NCBI GenBank assembly: GCA_023846275.1
Contig: CM043874.1
Coordinates: 25,021,630-25,085,629 of the forward strand
Origin: Vanilla planifolia
Taxonomy: Eukaryota; Streptophyta; Magnoliopsida; Asparagales; Orchidaceae
Direction of reading: 5' to 3'
Length of the DNA stretch: 64,000 nt
Positions within the stretch are counted from its first letter, which is position 1. Each line of letters opens with the position of its first letter. Below the pieces are notes generated by a model, which was given only the letters and a program-made list of their open reading frames with translations, was not told the origin of the DNA and did not search any database. Below, one piece after another: positions 1 to 11,624 of this stretch. Both the position numbers and the translations under genes were made by a program.

Positions 1-1271
1 CTATAATATAGATATCCGTTTATTTGTCAATGTAAGAGCATTATAAGAAGATTGAGTTAAAGCTATGTAGATCTCATTGCCCATCTTATCTTCAATCATA
101 TGTATGATGTGATCTGTTTGTAAGGTATTTTATTCTAAGCTCTCAATAGCAATTTTCTTTTAGAATTACGACAACAAGAAATGATGAATAGAATGGCTAA
201 AAAAAGAGAATATGAAAAAGACAAAAGATGCAAAACTCAATCATGAAACTTGAAGAAATACTTTATTACTTCTTTCTTTTCTTCTCCAAGATGAGCCTTA
301 TTTTGTTAATTTTTACTCTCCCTTCGATAATAGGTTGAAGCTATTATTTATAGTGGTACAAGAAGGAGAATTTTGGTTATTTTATATGCATTTGATAAGC
401 TTTTCCTCACATACGTTGCTACAATGTGTGTTGGTGCACCTACACATGAGTGTAGCGTGATAAGTAGCGCATGCAGCACCTACTATGTGCATCTCACAAG
501 TTGGTGATAGGTGACGCGTGTTGCACTAACAACGTTAGTATGTGCACGTGCACAGGCATTGCTTAATCTACCTACTCGATCCACTGCAAGAGTTGATATG
601 CCGCACGTCCAATCTTCTCTGCACATGTAGTTCTAATATGCACAATGTTTCACGTGCACTAACCTGTCGTGCATGCGATCAACTGCATGCGTGCAAATTT
701 GTTGCATGTTGTAGGTGCCTCATGTGTTGCATGTATTGATTCTCAATGTGTGCAATGACCCTTTTTAATTTCCTTTAAAAAAACTAGTTTCTTCTTTGAA
801 GTCTTCTTGAAGATAAATAATTCAATTTCTTACTAGACTAAACAAATCTAGTGATCATTCGTTTCTTCTTCTGATGATTCAAGTCTCCTTAAATGGTGGA
901 ATTATGCTAGCATATTAAGCAATTTGAAAAAGAAGCCATGTCTAAGCCTTCTCAAGGTCTCTCGTCATTTTTTGTGGTGGCATTGTTTTAGCTAAAATGA
1001 CTTGCAATACCACTTACATGCAATTTCCATAATAAAGAACTCTAACAAAAGTAAGAGGAACCAAACCTTCAATCTAACAATAGATATCTATTCTGAGATG
1101 TGGATCTTGAAGTTGACCACTAGAGTATATTAGCATAAATTAAGTTAAAATTGAGCAATTTGCACAATACTTACAAAGGTTATCAACATCAGCAACCTCA
1201 ACTTGTATTTCCCTCGATAATAGAACTTTCACATAATTAGTTGAGATAATGTGTACCCTAAATGTATTCAA
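1..1271. other. AT-rich intergenic DNA, no gene seen
   Basis: No reading frame with protein-like composition was found on either strand. The only compositional departure is the GC-richer patch at about 420-740, listed separately. The rest is AT-rich plant intergenic sequence and may be intron of the minus-strand gene whose known exons end at 6,236. Confidence 0.5.
420..740. other. Patch dense in GTGCAC / GCATGC / CACGTG words
   Basis: Within about 320 bp there are repeated alternating purine-pyrimidine palindromes: GTGCAC and CACGTG around 541-552, GCATGC around 468-475 and 670-690, and several TTGCATG words near 700-735. This differs sharply from the AT-rich surroundings. Such words match the core of plant G-box (CACGTG) and RY (CATGCA) elements and favour Z-DNA, but they may simply be a decayed repeat. 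The 65-residue reading frame at 542-739 looks incidental: it is Cys/His-rich because of the TGC/CAC/CAT words. Confidence 0.4.
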
Positions 1272-1817
1272 CCTATTTAAAATATCTAAAACTCAATTTT
1301 TTCGATGCATTAAGGAATTTTAATGCTTCTTGATTTGAATAGAAGAGAGTTTTCCATGATACAAAATAGAGACCACAAAATCTAAGGACTGCAACAAGGG
1401 ATAATATTCTTTGTTGTAGACAACGAAAAACACATCAAGTTCATTTTACTTATTGAAGAAAGTCATAGGTTTCTCTCTTAACTTCAAAATCCTTTAATTC
1501 CTATCTTGAGGCATCACACAATATTTACAAAATCTAGAACTCAACTTATTGGAAATATCTAAAACTAAATTTTTTTTCAATGCATTAAGGAATTTTAATG
1601 CTTCATTGATTTGAATAGAAGAGAATTTCCTATGATACAAAGTGGAGACCACAAAATCTAAGGACTTAAACAAGGGATAAATTCTTTGTTGTAGACAACG
1701 TAAAACAACAAAAAATTCATTTTACTTCTCATTAAAGAAAGCCATAGATATCTCTCTAAACTTACAACTCCTTTAATTCCTAGCTTGAGGAATCACACAA
1801 CATTTACAAAACTTCAC
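1272..1817. repeat. Two-copy tandem duplication, about 273 bp unit
   Basis: The sequence from about 1,272 to 1,544 recurs at about 1,545-1,817. Landmarks shared at the same offset are ATGCATTAAGGAATTTTAAT, GATTTGAATAGAAGAGA, GACCACAAAATCTAAGGAC and TCTTTGTTGTAGACAACG. The copies differ by scattered substitutions and small indels, so the duplication is not recent. No coding potential was seen. Confidence 0.8.
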
Positions 1818-2559
1818 TAAACTAAGGTTGCCTCAAAAACAAAGCTTGGTCAATTCTAGTATTAATTTGTTTTAAAGATCAATCTACAAATTCATCTATT
1901 TGAAAACTCATTTCTTATATAATCTAAGATGATCATTGTGATTGAACTAAATTTTCAAATTAACATTTTTGTAAAACGTGGCCAACTAACAAGTTTATGA
2001 ACATTTTTAATGTTATGTCAAACTATTCAATATGCAATAGCTTGAACCTTTTCCAAATTAGTAAACATCCTCATTTGAGACTATGAAGTTAATAAATGTT
2101 GCTTGGTCATGAAAGTGCGCTTTTTGGATTGACAAAGAATTTTTAAGGTCACAAGACAAAACAAATCTGACAAAGTGATCAATACATTTCTACCAACTTA
2201 AAATATACCAATATATCATAAAGTACAGAACTACAAATGCTTCCAAAAAGCAATGCAACACCTATTTCGTAATGCTCATGAAAATGTTAAGGAATTCAAC
2301 AAACAACACTACCAATCACTCGTACTGAACATAGTTTTGATAATAATCTTTAACTTGCATCCTAACCTAATCGTCACTTGGTGACAATTGCTCTTGGGAT
2401 CTATTTTGGATAACATTGCGGGACCTAATATTTAATTCAACAAAACATTCATGAACAATATCAAAAAGTAGCATTCATCATTTAATAATACATCTATCCA
2501 TACAAATTTTTCAATAATCATCCTTTTAGAATGTTAAAAGAAGAATCAACACTCATACA
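1818..2559. other. AT-rich DNA, nothing recognised
   Basis: No open frame, repeat or RNA gene could be supported. It may carry the decayed continuation of the coding-like stretch at 2,560-3,120, because its minus strand still shows short open pieces, but nothing recognisable. Confidence 0.4.
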
Positions 2560-3120
2560 CTAAGACTATAATAAAATCTTTGCTAAGAAACTTGTCTACA
2601 TGCCTTTTCAATTCATTATGCTTGGTGGGATTTGGTCAATAATGGGAAAAAGTGGGGACAATAGCTCCCAACATGCTAGAAGTCCAAGCATAAAAGGAAA
2701 GTATCAATTTGATTCAAGTGAAAAGAATCTTCAAACTTACACCAAAACTCCAACACTTCAAAAAGTCCATCACGGGATATGTCAACTAACATGGACTTAA
2801 TCTCCAACAAATCAAATTCCAACTTAGAGACACCAACCCATTCTTCTTCACAATTTCAACTATGGGCATTAGTACAAACTTAGCAAGTTTTTTTTGGATT
2901 GGGCAACGACTTTATTTCCTGTGGATGAAATGTTTTCACATAATACGATGACATTCATATCAAAAAGTCATGGTCATCATAGAATAATACTAATCAAACT
3001 ACATGCAAAATTGTATAAGTACTACATATAAGTACCAAGCATTGATATCTTGCTCCAATAAATAACTACTCAATTCATTACACACGATATGGGCTTGGGT
3101 GATCAACAAGAGCAAGCCCA
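2560..3120 (-). pseudogene. Decayed coding stretch, family not recognised
   Basis: Read on the minus strand, several adjoining frames give protein-like peptides in a consistent order: LALVDHPSPYRV (about 3,105-3,070), LSSYLLEQDINAWYL (about 3,065-3,020), MPIVEIVKKNGLVSLS (about 2,868-2,822), then EFDLLEIKSMLVDISRDGLF with EVLEFWCKFEDSF (2,818-2,720), and HNELKRHVDKFLSKDF near 2,620-2,570. Stops and frame changes separate them, so this is a broken gene or transposon coding region. I do not recognise the family, and no LTR or zinc-finger motif accompanies it. It could be a relic of a host gene or of an unclassified element; the biased composition argues against chance. Confidence 0.35.
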
Positions 3121-4379
3121 ATTTTTTTAAAAGAATCAAAAAATATAACATGGACACAATTCACATTGATTGATTATAATCTTACATGCCTTTTCACTTA
3201 TTCATAAAAGCATATAAAACATGTTTTTCTCCATTTGTCACTCTATAGCTAGCTTTGAATATGGTTTGTCTTCAAAAAATCATCCCATGTAATCAAATTC
3301 TGAAGAGTATTTAATTATTTGATGACCATTAGATGGTTTGGTGACTTGCATTAAATGATCTAACCCTACTTATAAAGCCAAATTTTTACATGTCTTTGTA
3401 CATAGTTAGATGATCCCATACATTGATTAAATGGTTGCATCCTTAATCAATAGCTAAAATTTGCACCTATCTACAAGCTTTTCATTCTCACATTATCATA
3501 TGTGCTCTAAATGAATTACAAGATAATCCTAAATGCATGCCAGGTTGCCAAATTGTAAATTCTTCAAATTTGAAACACAAATTCTATCAAAAAAACAAAT
3601 GACCAAGCTAAGTACAAAAAAAAAGCAAATGCAGAAACATTAAATCCTTCCTTACATCTACTAAAGGCTAATTGATCATAAAATAAATATGTACGTATCA
3701 TGGACGAGGCTATTGCTCACATCAACTTCAATCTAGTTTAAAGAAATTTTATTTTGTGACCTTTTATTTGTCTTATAACTAAGTTAAGGCTATAAAGTTC
3801 GCTCAAAAGTCAAATAGCCCTTTCCTTGGATCATGATGTTACCAACTTTGGACTTAATCCTAATTTACATCAAATGATTGAATGATCTTGGATTGTACTA
3901 AACTACATTGAAGTTGGACTAAAATATCTAATTTTACATATACTAGATGATCAACATATGCATGGATTCATGCCCCAGATATACAAACATATGGCCATGT
4001 TACCATTTGTTAGTGAACATGTTTCTTTTAAAACAAATGGATCAAAAATTTGACAATAAGCAAAAAGTCCAATATGGTTGTTTTAGATCAAATGCAGATT
4101 GTTGTTGAAGGAATCAAGCCTAACTAAAGTTGAGAAAGAATGAAGTCATTCACCTACAAATTAGGAATAAAATGAAAAGTTTTAAAGTCGAATCAAGCTT
4201 GTTAAGATTTTGAGTGCATGATGTTTACAAGAGAGGTGTATATTGTGCAAAATAATAACTCAATCAAAATACAAAACAACTCAAATTCTTTTATGACTAA
4301 AACCATTTTCTTTCTTAATTGTTTTTATAACATATTTTAGAAAATATTCTTTAGCTTTTCAAAACTTTTGTGAGAATGA
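3121..4379. other. AT-rich DNA, nothing recognised
   Basis: No coding frame, RNA gene or clear repeat was seen on either strand. It may be intron or intergenic sequence, depending on how far the minus-strand gene ending at 6,236 extends to the left. Confidence 0.45.
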
Positions 4380-6060
4380 TGATTATTGCAAGCTAATAAA
4401 ACAAATAAAATAAAGAAAAATATAAAAAGGCAAACGATATTTTTTTTTTGTTTGGCTACTAACATAAAGCCTCGATCCATCCTCAATCAATCTGACCAAA
4501 CTACCACTAGACCAACACCCTTTCATTACAACCAATAAATACAAACCTACAAAACCACTTCTTTTTTCATTGTAGCCAAGTAGGGTTAACCGTACTCGAA
4601 TAGAATTCAAAACTACTATACAAGTATTATAGAACTTATATAAAATAATACATAAAAGATGCTATATTATTCAATTGAAAAAATAATATAACACAATATC
4701 TAAATTATACAAAAGAAATTTACCAAACAATATATGAAACTCCTATGCAATAGTTGAAAGAATAATGCAAATAAACCCAAAATAAAGCAACAAGAATAAG
4801 AAGTTCCTCACTGTGAAACTCAACCCACAATAATAGACTTTCTTTCAGTCCTAAAATGTTTTGCAAATGAATTCATCAACTTATTCTCTATAGAATGCTC
4901 TCCTATTTATACCATTTAACAGCCTAAGGCACTTCACTATAGGTGCAACAACTAAAATCCCATTTCCAAGAGCTTCAAACTACCCATTACATGTCTTGGG
5001 AAATCATTAAACAACTGCAATGCAAGAATCATAACAAAATTGTAACATTACAATAGCTTTTATATGAGAGCACTAAGTAAAGTAATTTGTACTTATATGA
5101 TATTGATATCATATCTACACGAAAATAGTTCATTAACATATTTTAGCTTTATGGAAGAATCGTACTCTTACAATAGTTGGATCGTATTGATATGGGTAAA
5201 ATTTGAAATTTATCCTCTTGTTTTTTTAATTGTCAATAAGAGTAAGACTACCGTACTCATATGATATATATAGTCATATTTATACAACGAAAGTTTAACA
5301 TTTTTACTTGGGAGGTGATCGTATAAATATGAAGTATTACTTCATATTAAACAATGACAAAAATTGAAAACTAATAAAACAAGTTTGGTTTCATATTCAG
5401 CTAATACAAGGGTTTACATGATATAATCAGGTCAACACAAGACACAATAATCATACCAATACGATAATGACATCATAATTGTACGACATGCAGTCCTAAG
5501 TATATGAGACTTGCGATATTGAGCAAAAATAAAAAGATGTACAAGAAAGATGAAGAGCATCGTATTATATGGTATATGTGCACATTGAAATCAAAGCTAT
5601 GTCTCAACATAATTTCATTTTCTATGTATTTCACATTCAAATTCAAATTAATTTAAGCTACTAAACCTTATGATTTCATAATTATCAAGCCATTTATTTC
5701 CTATTTAACTTATGTGAAAATAAATACATATATGAACCATGCATGAATAAGCTAAATGCAATACTATATATTATATGTATATCAAGTGATAGATTTAATA
5801 ATTACAATCCAACTCATAAGTTGAAAATGAGCTCTCAAAGGTTCTAAGATTTACAAGTTGAGCCAAATTTAAGCAAAACCACTAATATGCCTCTTTATTT
5901 ATCTTCACTTGTGATTTACTCCATGAATCAATTGATCAAACTTTTTACTAATTTAACTTAATCTTAAGATGTACGATCTAAAAACACTCAATAAAAACAT
6001 TACTAAAAAAGCACAATGATTTTGTTATCATCAAACAAATATTGTAACAACCAAATGTTT
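4380..6060 (-). repeat. LTR-like relic, related to sequence at 18.2-19.9 kb
   Basis: The block carries a minus-strand TATA-like site (plus-strand CTATTTATACC near 4,911) followed by direct ATACGA/CGTACT-type short motifs. Its right part (about 5,925-6,045: ATCAATTGATCAAACT, then GTACGATCTAAAA and TTTTGTTATCATCAAA) matches 19,700-19,820 with the same order and spacing. Two diverged copies of one dispersed family are therefore present. The TATA position and AT-rich body resemble a plant LTR, but ends, primer site and target duplication were not found, so the class is uncertain. Confidence 0.35.
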
Positions 6061-6235
6061 AACAAAGCTAGGGTAAATATGACTTGAAATTGGTTAACTC
6101 TCTATCTTAAAATTGGTTTGAAAATTGTACATTAAATAAATTATGCAAAACTAGATTTTTAAGCAAATTTTGTAAATATGCTTTAAGAGCTTAATTTAGT
6201 TTAAACAAAAAATTAAACTTATAATGTAAGTTAAC

Positions 6236-9200
6236 CTTGTTGCAAGTAGTTCCACTGCTACTTGTTCAACTTCTTTTATCAAATTGATACATTCATTCCC
6301 ATCAGCCTCTGAAAGTGCATCAATGACATGCTTACTACCATCACTAATTCCTGAGAGTTCTTCCAATTGTTCACTATCTTCTTTAAATTCTAAAAATTCT
6401 CCAATCTCTTGAGGGTTATAACTTGCATCCACTGCACAAAGGACAAATTGCATATAATCAACTTTTGTACATTAAGTCTATAATGATTATTCATGACCCA
6501 AGATAGATATAATTTTCTTGTATGGTTGATTTCTTCAACATTTATAAACAAAGATATTTCATGTAACTTAAAAAACTAAGCTCATTGTGCCTATGACTTT
6601 CAATATTATTGATTTACAATGTACATAAAAATATTGTCTACAAGAATATTCAATTCATCCAATTAGTCATTTCAATACAAGAAATATCTAAATACCTTAA
6701 ACCAATTTTGTGAATAAAGGCATGGGGTTCAATAACATTGGAAGTAATAGATAACGATGTTCTCATTGATGAGTAATAAAATATCAAAGCAACATACATA
6801 GAACACTCACTGTAACCATAAAAATAAAATTAACATATTTTGTACACCATTCACATGTCTAATTTTTTGTCAATATGGCCCCTTTATTTGACAAAAGTAA
6901 CTTTACCATTTATCATTTAATTTGTTTAACAAACAACAAAGAAAAAGTTCGCCTAAAAACAAGTATCAATGCCTCTCTTTTAGATAAAATTGGTAACATG
7001 CCTTCATATGATAGAATACGTCTCTTTACTCTTAAGACAAATTATTGGGGATACAATTGAAAGATAATGTACACCCTCCACTTTGTTCAACCACCTTTTC
7101 CCTTGACCCCAAAAAACTCCACACCTTACCCTCTTTCCAAATGCATTAGATATTAATTTTTGGTGTAATCAAAGTTGAAGTTCTCTCACTTTCTCACTGT
7201 TTATAGCACACAGAACAAATAAACAAACCTTAACTAGAAGAATCAATAGCCTAATACGCAACAATTTTGGAAAAAGTCAAGAATTGTCTATTTAAAAGCT
7301 AAAACCACATAAAAACCTATGACTATTGCTATGTTAACAACCAATGTAATATTTTATGTTTCGTTGCAACAAAAGTGATTTGAGGACCAAATCATTGGTT
7401 GTAAAAACAAAAAGAAGCCTCTTAAAGAGGTTAATATTATGGAGAAGAAGACTATTATGACAAGTCCTGGAGTTAAGGACTCTTTTCACATTAGAAAGAA
7501 AAGACGATATGCATTAACAACCAAGTAGCTCGACCAAGAGAGTAACGCATTTGACTTGCCTCATTTGTCACTTTGACTCACTAGAGTTAATCCCACTTTC
7601 AAGGAGGTCACCCATAACCTAGAGATTAGAATTTAAGAATTGAAAAAGAAAAAAAAGAATATTAAGAGAAGAGAAATTAGCAAGTCCTTGACATATGACC
7701 AGCTAAGGAGAGATCATGATGTTTTCTTGAGTTAATTTGTTTGTAAGAAACTGAGCCAATCACATTTTATAAGCTTTGGGTACAAACATGAGAAGGAATC
7801 AAGGTGGATCAACACTTCTCTTGGCATTCATGCAAGGCAAACAATTCTAGGGTAATTGGTGCTTCCTAATTTGCTTTATTATTACTACCTCCATCCTAGA
7901 ATGCTTAATTATTACTATACTTTTTCTAGAAGATCGTTTTAGATAGAATTCTCAAAAATACATATTGAAAGAATTTTAGATCTTTGACATATATTTGCTA
8001 AAGGATTCTTTGAGACAAAGAATAATACAAGAAGGAAACAAACAAATAAAAATTCAAGAAAAGGCTTGTTTATGTTACAGACTAGAGGACAAAGAAAGAG
8101 AAAAAGAGTTCTAATGGTCACATATAGATAGGATACCAATTCATAGGCAACACACATTTTTCATTGCTGCATATTATTCCACCTCACATTTGGTACCATC
8201 TCACCATAAAAAAAGTCTCTTTCCCTGTTTGTTTAAATTTGTTTACTGTTTTACTTTCTCAATGTTTACATATATTCTTCTCATCGTACAAATTTCAAGT
8301 TCTCAAAATGACACATCTCCATTCCAAAGGACCAATTGTTGAATTTTTTGAAGTGTACTTGTTGAGGATTTTAGAAACAAACAAAGATTTCATTTTGACA
8401 AACAAATCACGTTCACAACACAACTATGATAAACAAAACATTGCAATTGATATATATCTAACACCAGTAGGGCAAATCTAGAAACAAAATTGGCCTCTTG
8501 TAAGGGGACCTATACATTTATATTGAGAATCAAAACAATGATGGTTTACATGCAGTTTCCAACCCTTTTCTTCCTAATCTTATATAATTAACACTATCCA
8601 AATAGTGACTGAAACATGCACCTTTGTCAAAGTTCTACAGGAATGCTGTGAAACATCAAGCTTGGACTTTTGATTTCCATTAGTTCAATACCTCAAAACA
8701 TAATAGCAACAAATAGGATGACCAGTTTTGTTATAAGAAATAAGAACAAGAAAAAAGAGGACAACACTCTGTGAAACATGCACCTTCCTCAAATGCATAA
8801 TGAGAAGGTCATTTCCTTGTTACACAATTTTACAAGGTTTACCCAAGGAAATAATTTCCCAAGAACAAGGCCTTTATCATCTATTATACAAATTAACTTG
8901 TGCTAAATGTCAAGAATCTTGCATCATAAATATCACAAATGAATAAACTATTTTTTCCTAGACTTCGCTTAGTGAGTTAACCTAATGTGAGAGATCAACT
9001 GGCAAACTTGATAGCTAAGCAAAAACAGGTCAATTAGACTTTCTAACTCAACTAGTAACATTTTCACAGTCATAGCGCTTTTTTTTTTTTTTTGGACTGA
9101 TAGTAAGGAATTCAGTTCTCAAATCAATAGAATGCGCCTTTTAAGTTATACTACGATTCATCTACATCATCCTAGTCATAATATCGAAGATTAAACAATC

Positions 9201-9616
9201 TGTCATGGTAACTCACAGGTTTCATGCTCAAAGCTAACTTCTTGAAGCAGTCCGTCATCTAAGTTCTTCACTCCAGAAGCATTGTTTCCAAGCATTTGAG
9301 CCAAATGCTGAATAGAAATGCTGTCTTTCTTCACAGAACTCTGAGTTTTCTTGATTCGGGCACAGCTTCCTGGAATGAATCTTACAGGACCAGAGGAGAA
9401 ATACCCCTTCTTTGCCCTAAGGCTTAAAGAATGAAAAGAAACCTAATTGAAGATATCGGCCCGACAATTTCTCTTCCAATTTGCTCGGGAAAAGAGAATC
9501 AAAAAAGGACATGGCAAAGAGGAAATGGAGATGGCTTACAGCAATGGTGCCGAGAAGAAGCGGGTACCAACACCATGAGAGAGATGAAATAACCTCGCTG
9601 CAGCCAAACTCGTCAT
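6236..9616 (-). CDS. 5' part of a gene with a probable mitochondrial presequence; family unknown
   Basis: Three exons are inferred on the minus strand: 9,616-9,540, 9,416-9,217 and 6,431-6,236, with introns of 123 bp and 2,785 bp. Splice sites are GTAAGC...TTAG, then GTGAGT...TGTGCAG, then a GTTAAC donor. The exon phases (2, 1, 2) join without a stop. The start ATG at 9,616-9,614 opens MTSLAAARLFHLSH, rich in Ala, Arg, Ser and Leu and free of acidic residues, followed by RFFSAPL and KKGYFSSGPVRF; this resembles a cleavable mitochondrial presequence. The mature part seen is acidic and helical (LEFKEDSEQLEELSG, SKHVIDALSEADG, CINLIKEVEQVAVELLA). About 156 residues are visible. Later exons were not found and may lie beyond the left edge. 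I do not recognise the family. An alternative ATG at 9,512 lies inside intron 1 and its frame stops at once. Confidence 0.6.
6432..9216. other. Large intron of the minus-strand gene, no nested gene seen
   Basis: This 2.8-kb stretch lies between inferred exons 2 and 3. Open frames inside it (for example 8,164-8,481 plus and 7,939-8,157 minus) have AT-driven composition rich in Leu, Phe, Ile, Lys and Asn and no domain, so I treat them as chance. No transposon ends were found. Confidence 0.45.
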
Positions 9617-10546
9617 ATGTTAACTCTGCGATACCTCAAAGGGAGAGCACACAAGCCAGAGCATAGTCACTGTACAACTTAATTAATTTTGTGGAACGAT
9701 GACGGAAGACTTGTGACGCAGTTTGTTAACCGCGTTTTAAATCGGCTTTTGAAAGGATTTTCTTTTTCAAGCTCTACAAATAATAAAAATTCAACCAAAT
9801 TTTCTTATTAAAACTCTATTTTTATTTATATATTTTTATTTTTTTTATTTTTTTTTAACTCACAAGTTATTTGCAATGTAAAAAAAAAAATATTATAACA
9901 AATAGTTGATTCATGTATTTAACTTTTGATCCAAAGAGTATTTTTTCTAAGATAAAATAAGATCTAAGAATTCCTTTTAATGAACTAAAAATTGACAAAA
10001 ATCTTCACATTTAAGACTGCTCCTAAAAAGCTTGAACTATTGAATTGGATGATCATCCTTAGAAAACTAATCTTTCACTGAAAGCAAATCATATAAAGTA
10101 AAACCAAACTAAGAGAAGAAGATAAACAAAAATATAATAAAAGAAAAATTTATATGAACTTAAGCTCATGCATCAAAAAGAACATATTCACTTGATCCTC
10201 ATGTTATAGAAAATACAAGCCTTGATATATTGTTAAGTATTGCATAAAATATCTCATGAGTACTACACAATCAAATTTAATTAATTAAAAAGTAAAAACA
10301 TATAGTCAAAACCCTCTTCAATTGAGCTTCTATAGTTAAATAGTTAAAAAAGATAACAAATTAGGAAAAAAAAAAGCAATGAAGAAAACACAGAGTAAAT
10401 AAAAGCATAAAGTGTCCAAGCGATTCATAATAGACCATCTCATGTATTATATAAATCGACTTAAGAAGTTCTTCCTAAATTACATTGGTAGTTTACGGTC
10501 CTCTTAGAATGATCACATATCTCAATTTCCCAATAACATGATCCTC
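9617..10546. promoter_or_regulatory. Upstream region of the minus-strand gene; promoter region inferred
   Basis: The 5' leader and promoter of the minus-strand gene must lie here, because translation starts at 9,616. The first 120 bp is moderately GC-containing, then the sequence becomes a strongly AT-rich tract from about 9,770. No unambiguous TATA box could be chosen. The region ends exactly where the Ty3 element begins, so the transposon lies about 0.9 kb upstream of the start codon, in the same orientation. Confidence 0.35.
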
Positions 10547-11624
10547 TGATGTAGGACTAGACGAAATTTGCTTAGTTAGAAAATTCGTGACTGATGCACA
10601 ACAAAGAGCAGGGCCGTCACCCTAAGGGACACACACCGAAATACGATGAAGGTTGAACGCAAAGGCACCAACCAATGAATCCTAACTAAACTTAGGATCG
10701 ATAGCGGCTAAGAAGTCGCTAAATCGATTACGGCTACACACTTTCAAACACGCAGAAATAGGGAGTACTTAGATTGGTTAAGTACCAGTTGAAATTAAAA
10801 TATAATTTATAGTAAAAGTTGCACTTCGTAGAATGAAAATATATTGAAGACAAATTAATAATCTAGGAATGGAAATTACTCGTAAAAAGGAAGACAAGGA
10901 AAAACAAAAACTTCACTTGAAGATGGTTGAGCAGTGAAGGAAGATGATAGACTGGAGTGGCGTCTCACCACTTGGACCTCGCGTCCCTCCTCCCAGTATC
11001 AGAGCTTTGACGAGTCGACACGCCAAAGACACTCAGAGCACTCACGAACTCAGAATGGAAGCAAAGAACACTCAAAAGCTTGCATTAACTATTCAATATC
11101 CTTACAACAGAAGAGGACTTTTCCTTATATAGGAATCCATAAAGGTACAAAAGACATTTAACTCATAACATGGGAATACTGAAGGACACATGGGTAAATT
11201 AAAAGTTACCTAAAAATTACAAACCGACTCCTAAAATTCTGAGAAAAATAATGAAAATTAAGTTTATTTAACCCTAATTTCTGATGGCTGGAGGTGCGGC
11301 GACGGTGGCGACGGTGGCGGTGCGGGTCGATGCTGGCTGGCGTGGGTCGGCGCGTGTCACAGGTCGCGGGTCGGTGCGAGCTGGCGTGGGTCGGCGCGGG
11401 TCATCCGGGTAGCTTGGGTAGGCGCCTGGCGGGACACATGCACAGCGGTTCGGGCAAACCTGGATCCGATTCGGGCACGAGCGGTTCGAAACAACGGTGG
11501 GCGGTTCACTGTGGCGGCGGAGGCAGCAGTCGGTGGCAGGAATAGTGATTTTGACCTCTTTTTTTTTGTACAAGATCAGGTCCTTGGACGTCGAAAGTCC
11601 TTCTCGAACATGATGTCCTCATCA
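10547..11624 (-). repeat. 3' LTR of the Ty3 element
   Basis: A 1,078-bp LTR, nearly identical to 14,247-15,284 except for an extra roughly 45 bp of GTCGGCG-like sequence near 11,300-11,350, a shorter homopolymer near 11,560 and scattered substitutions. It contains a minus-strand TATA box (CTATATAAGG, 11,123-11,132), and its first 49 transcribed bases encode the C-terminus of the element's polyprotein, which stops at 11,576. Confidence 0.92.
11123..11132 (-). promoter_or_regulatory. LTR TATA box
   Basis: CTATATAAGG on the minus strand, within the LTR and in the element's transcriptional direction. The matching site in the 5' LTR (about 14,823-14,832) has a T-to-A change to AATATAAGG, which should weaken it. 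Confidence 0.55.

Noticed and set aside
8164-8481. 105-codon plus frame
   Set aside because: Lies in the large intron of the minus-strand gene, no recognisable domain, AT-driven composition.
9481-9666. 61-codon plus-strand frame overlapping exon 1 of the minus-strand gene
   Set aside because: Antisense to the splice-consistent exon 1, and its start is not ATG.
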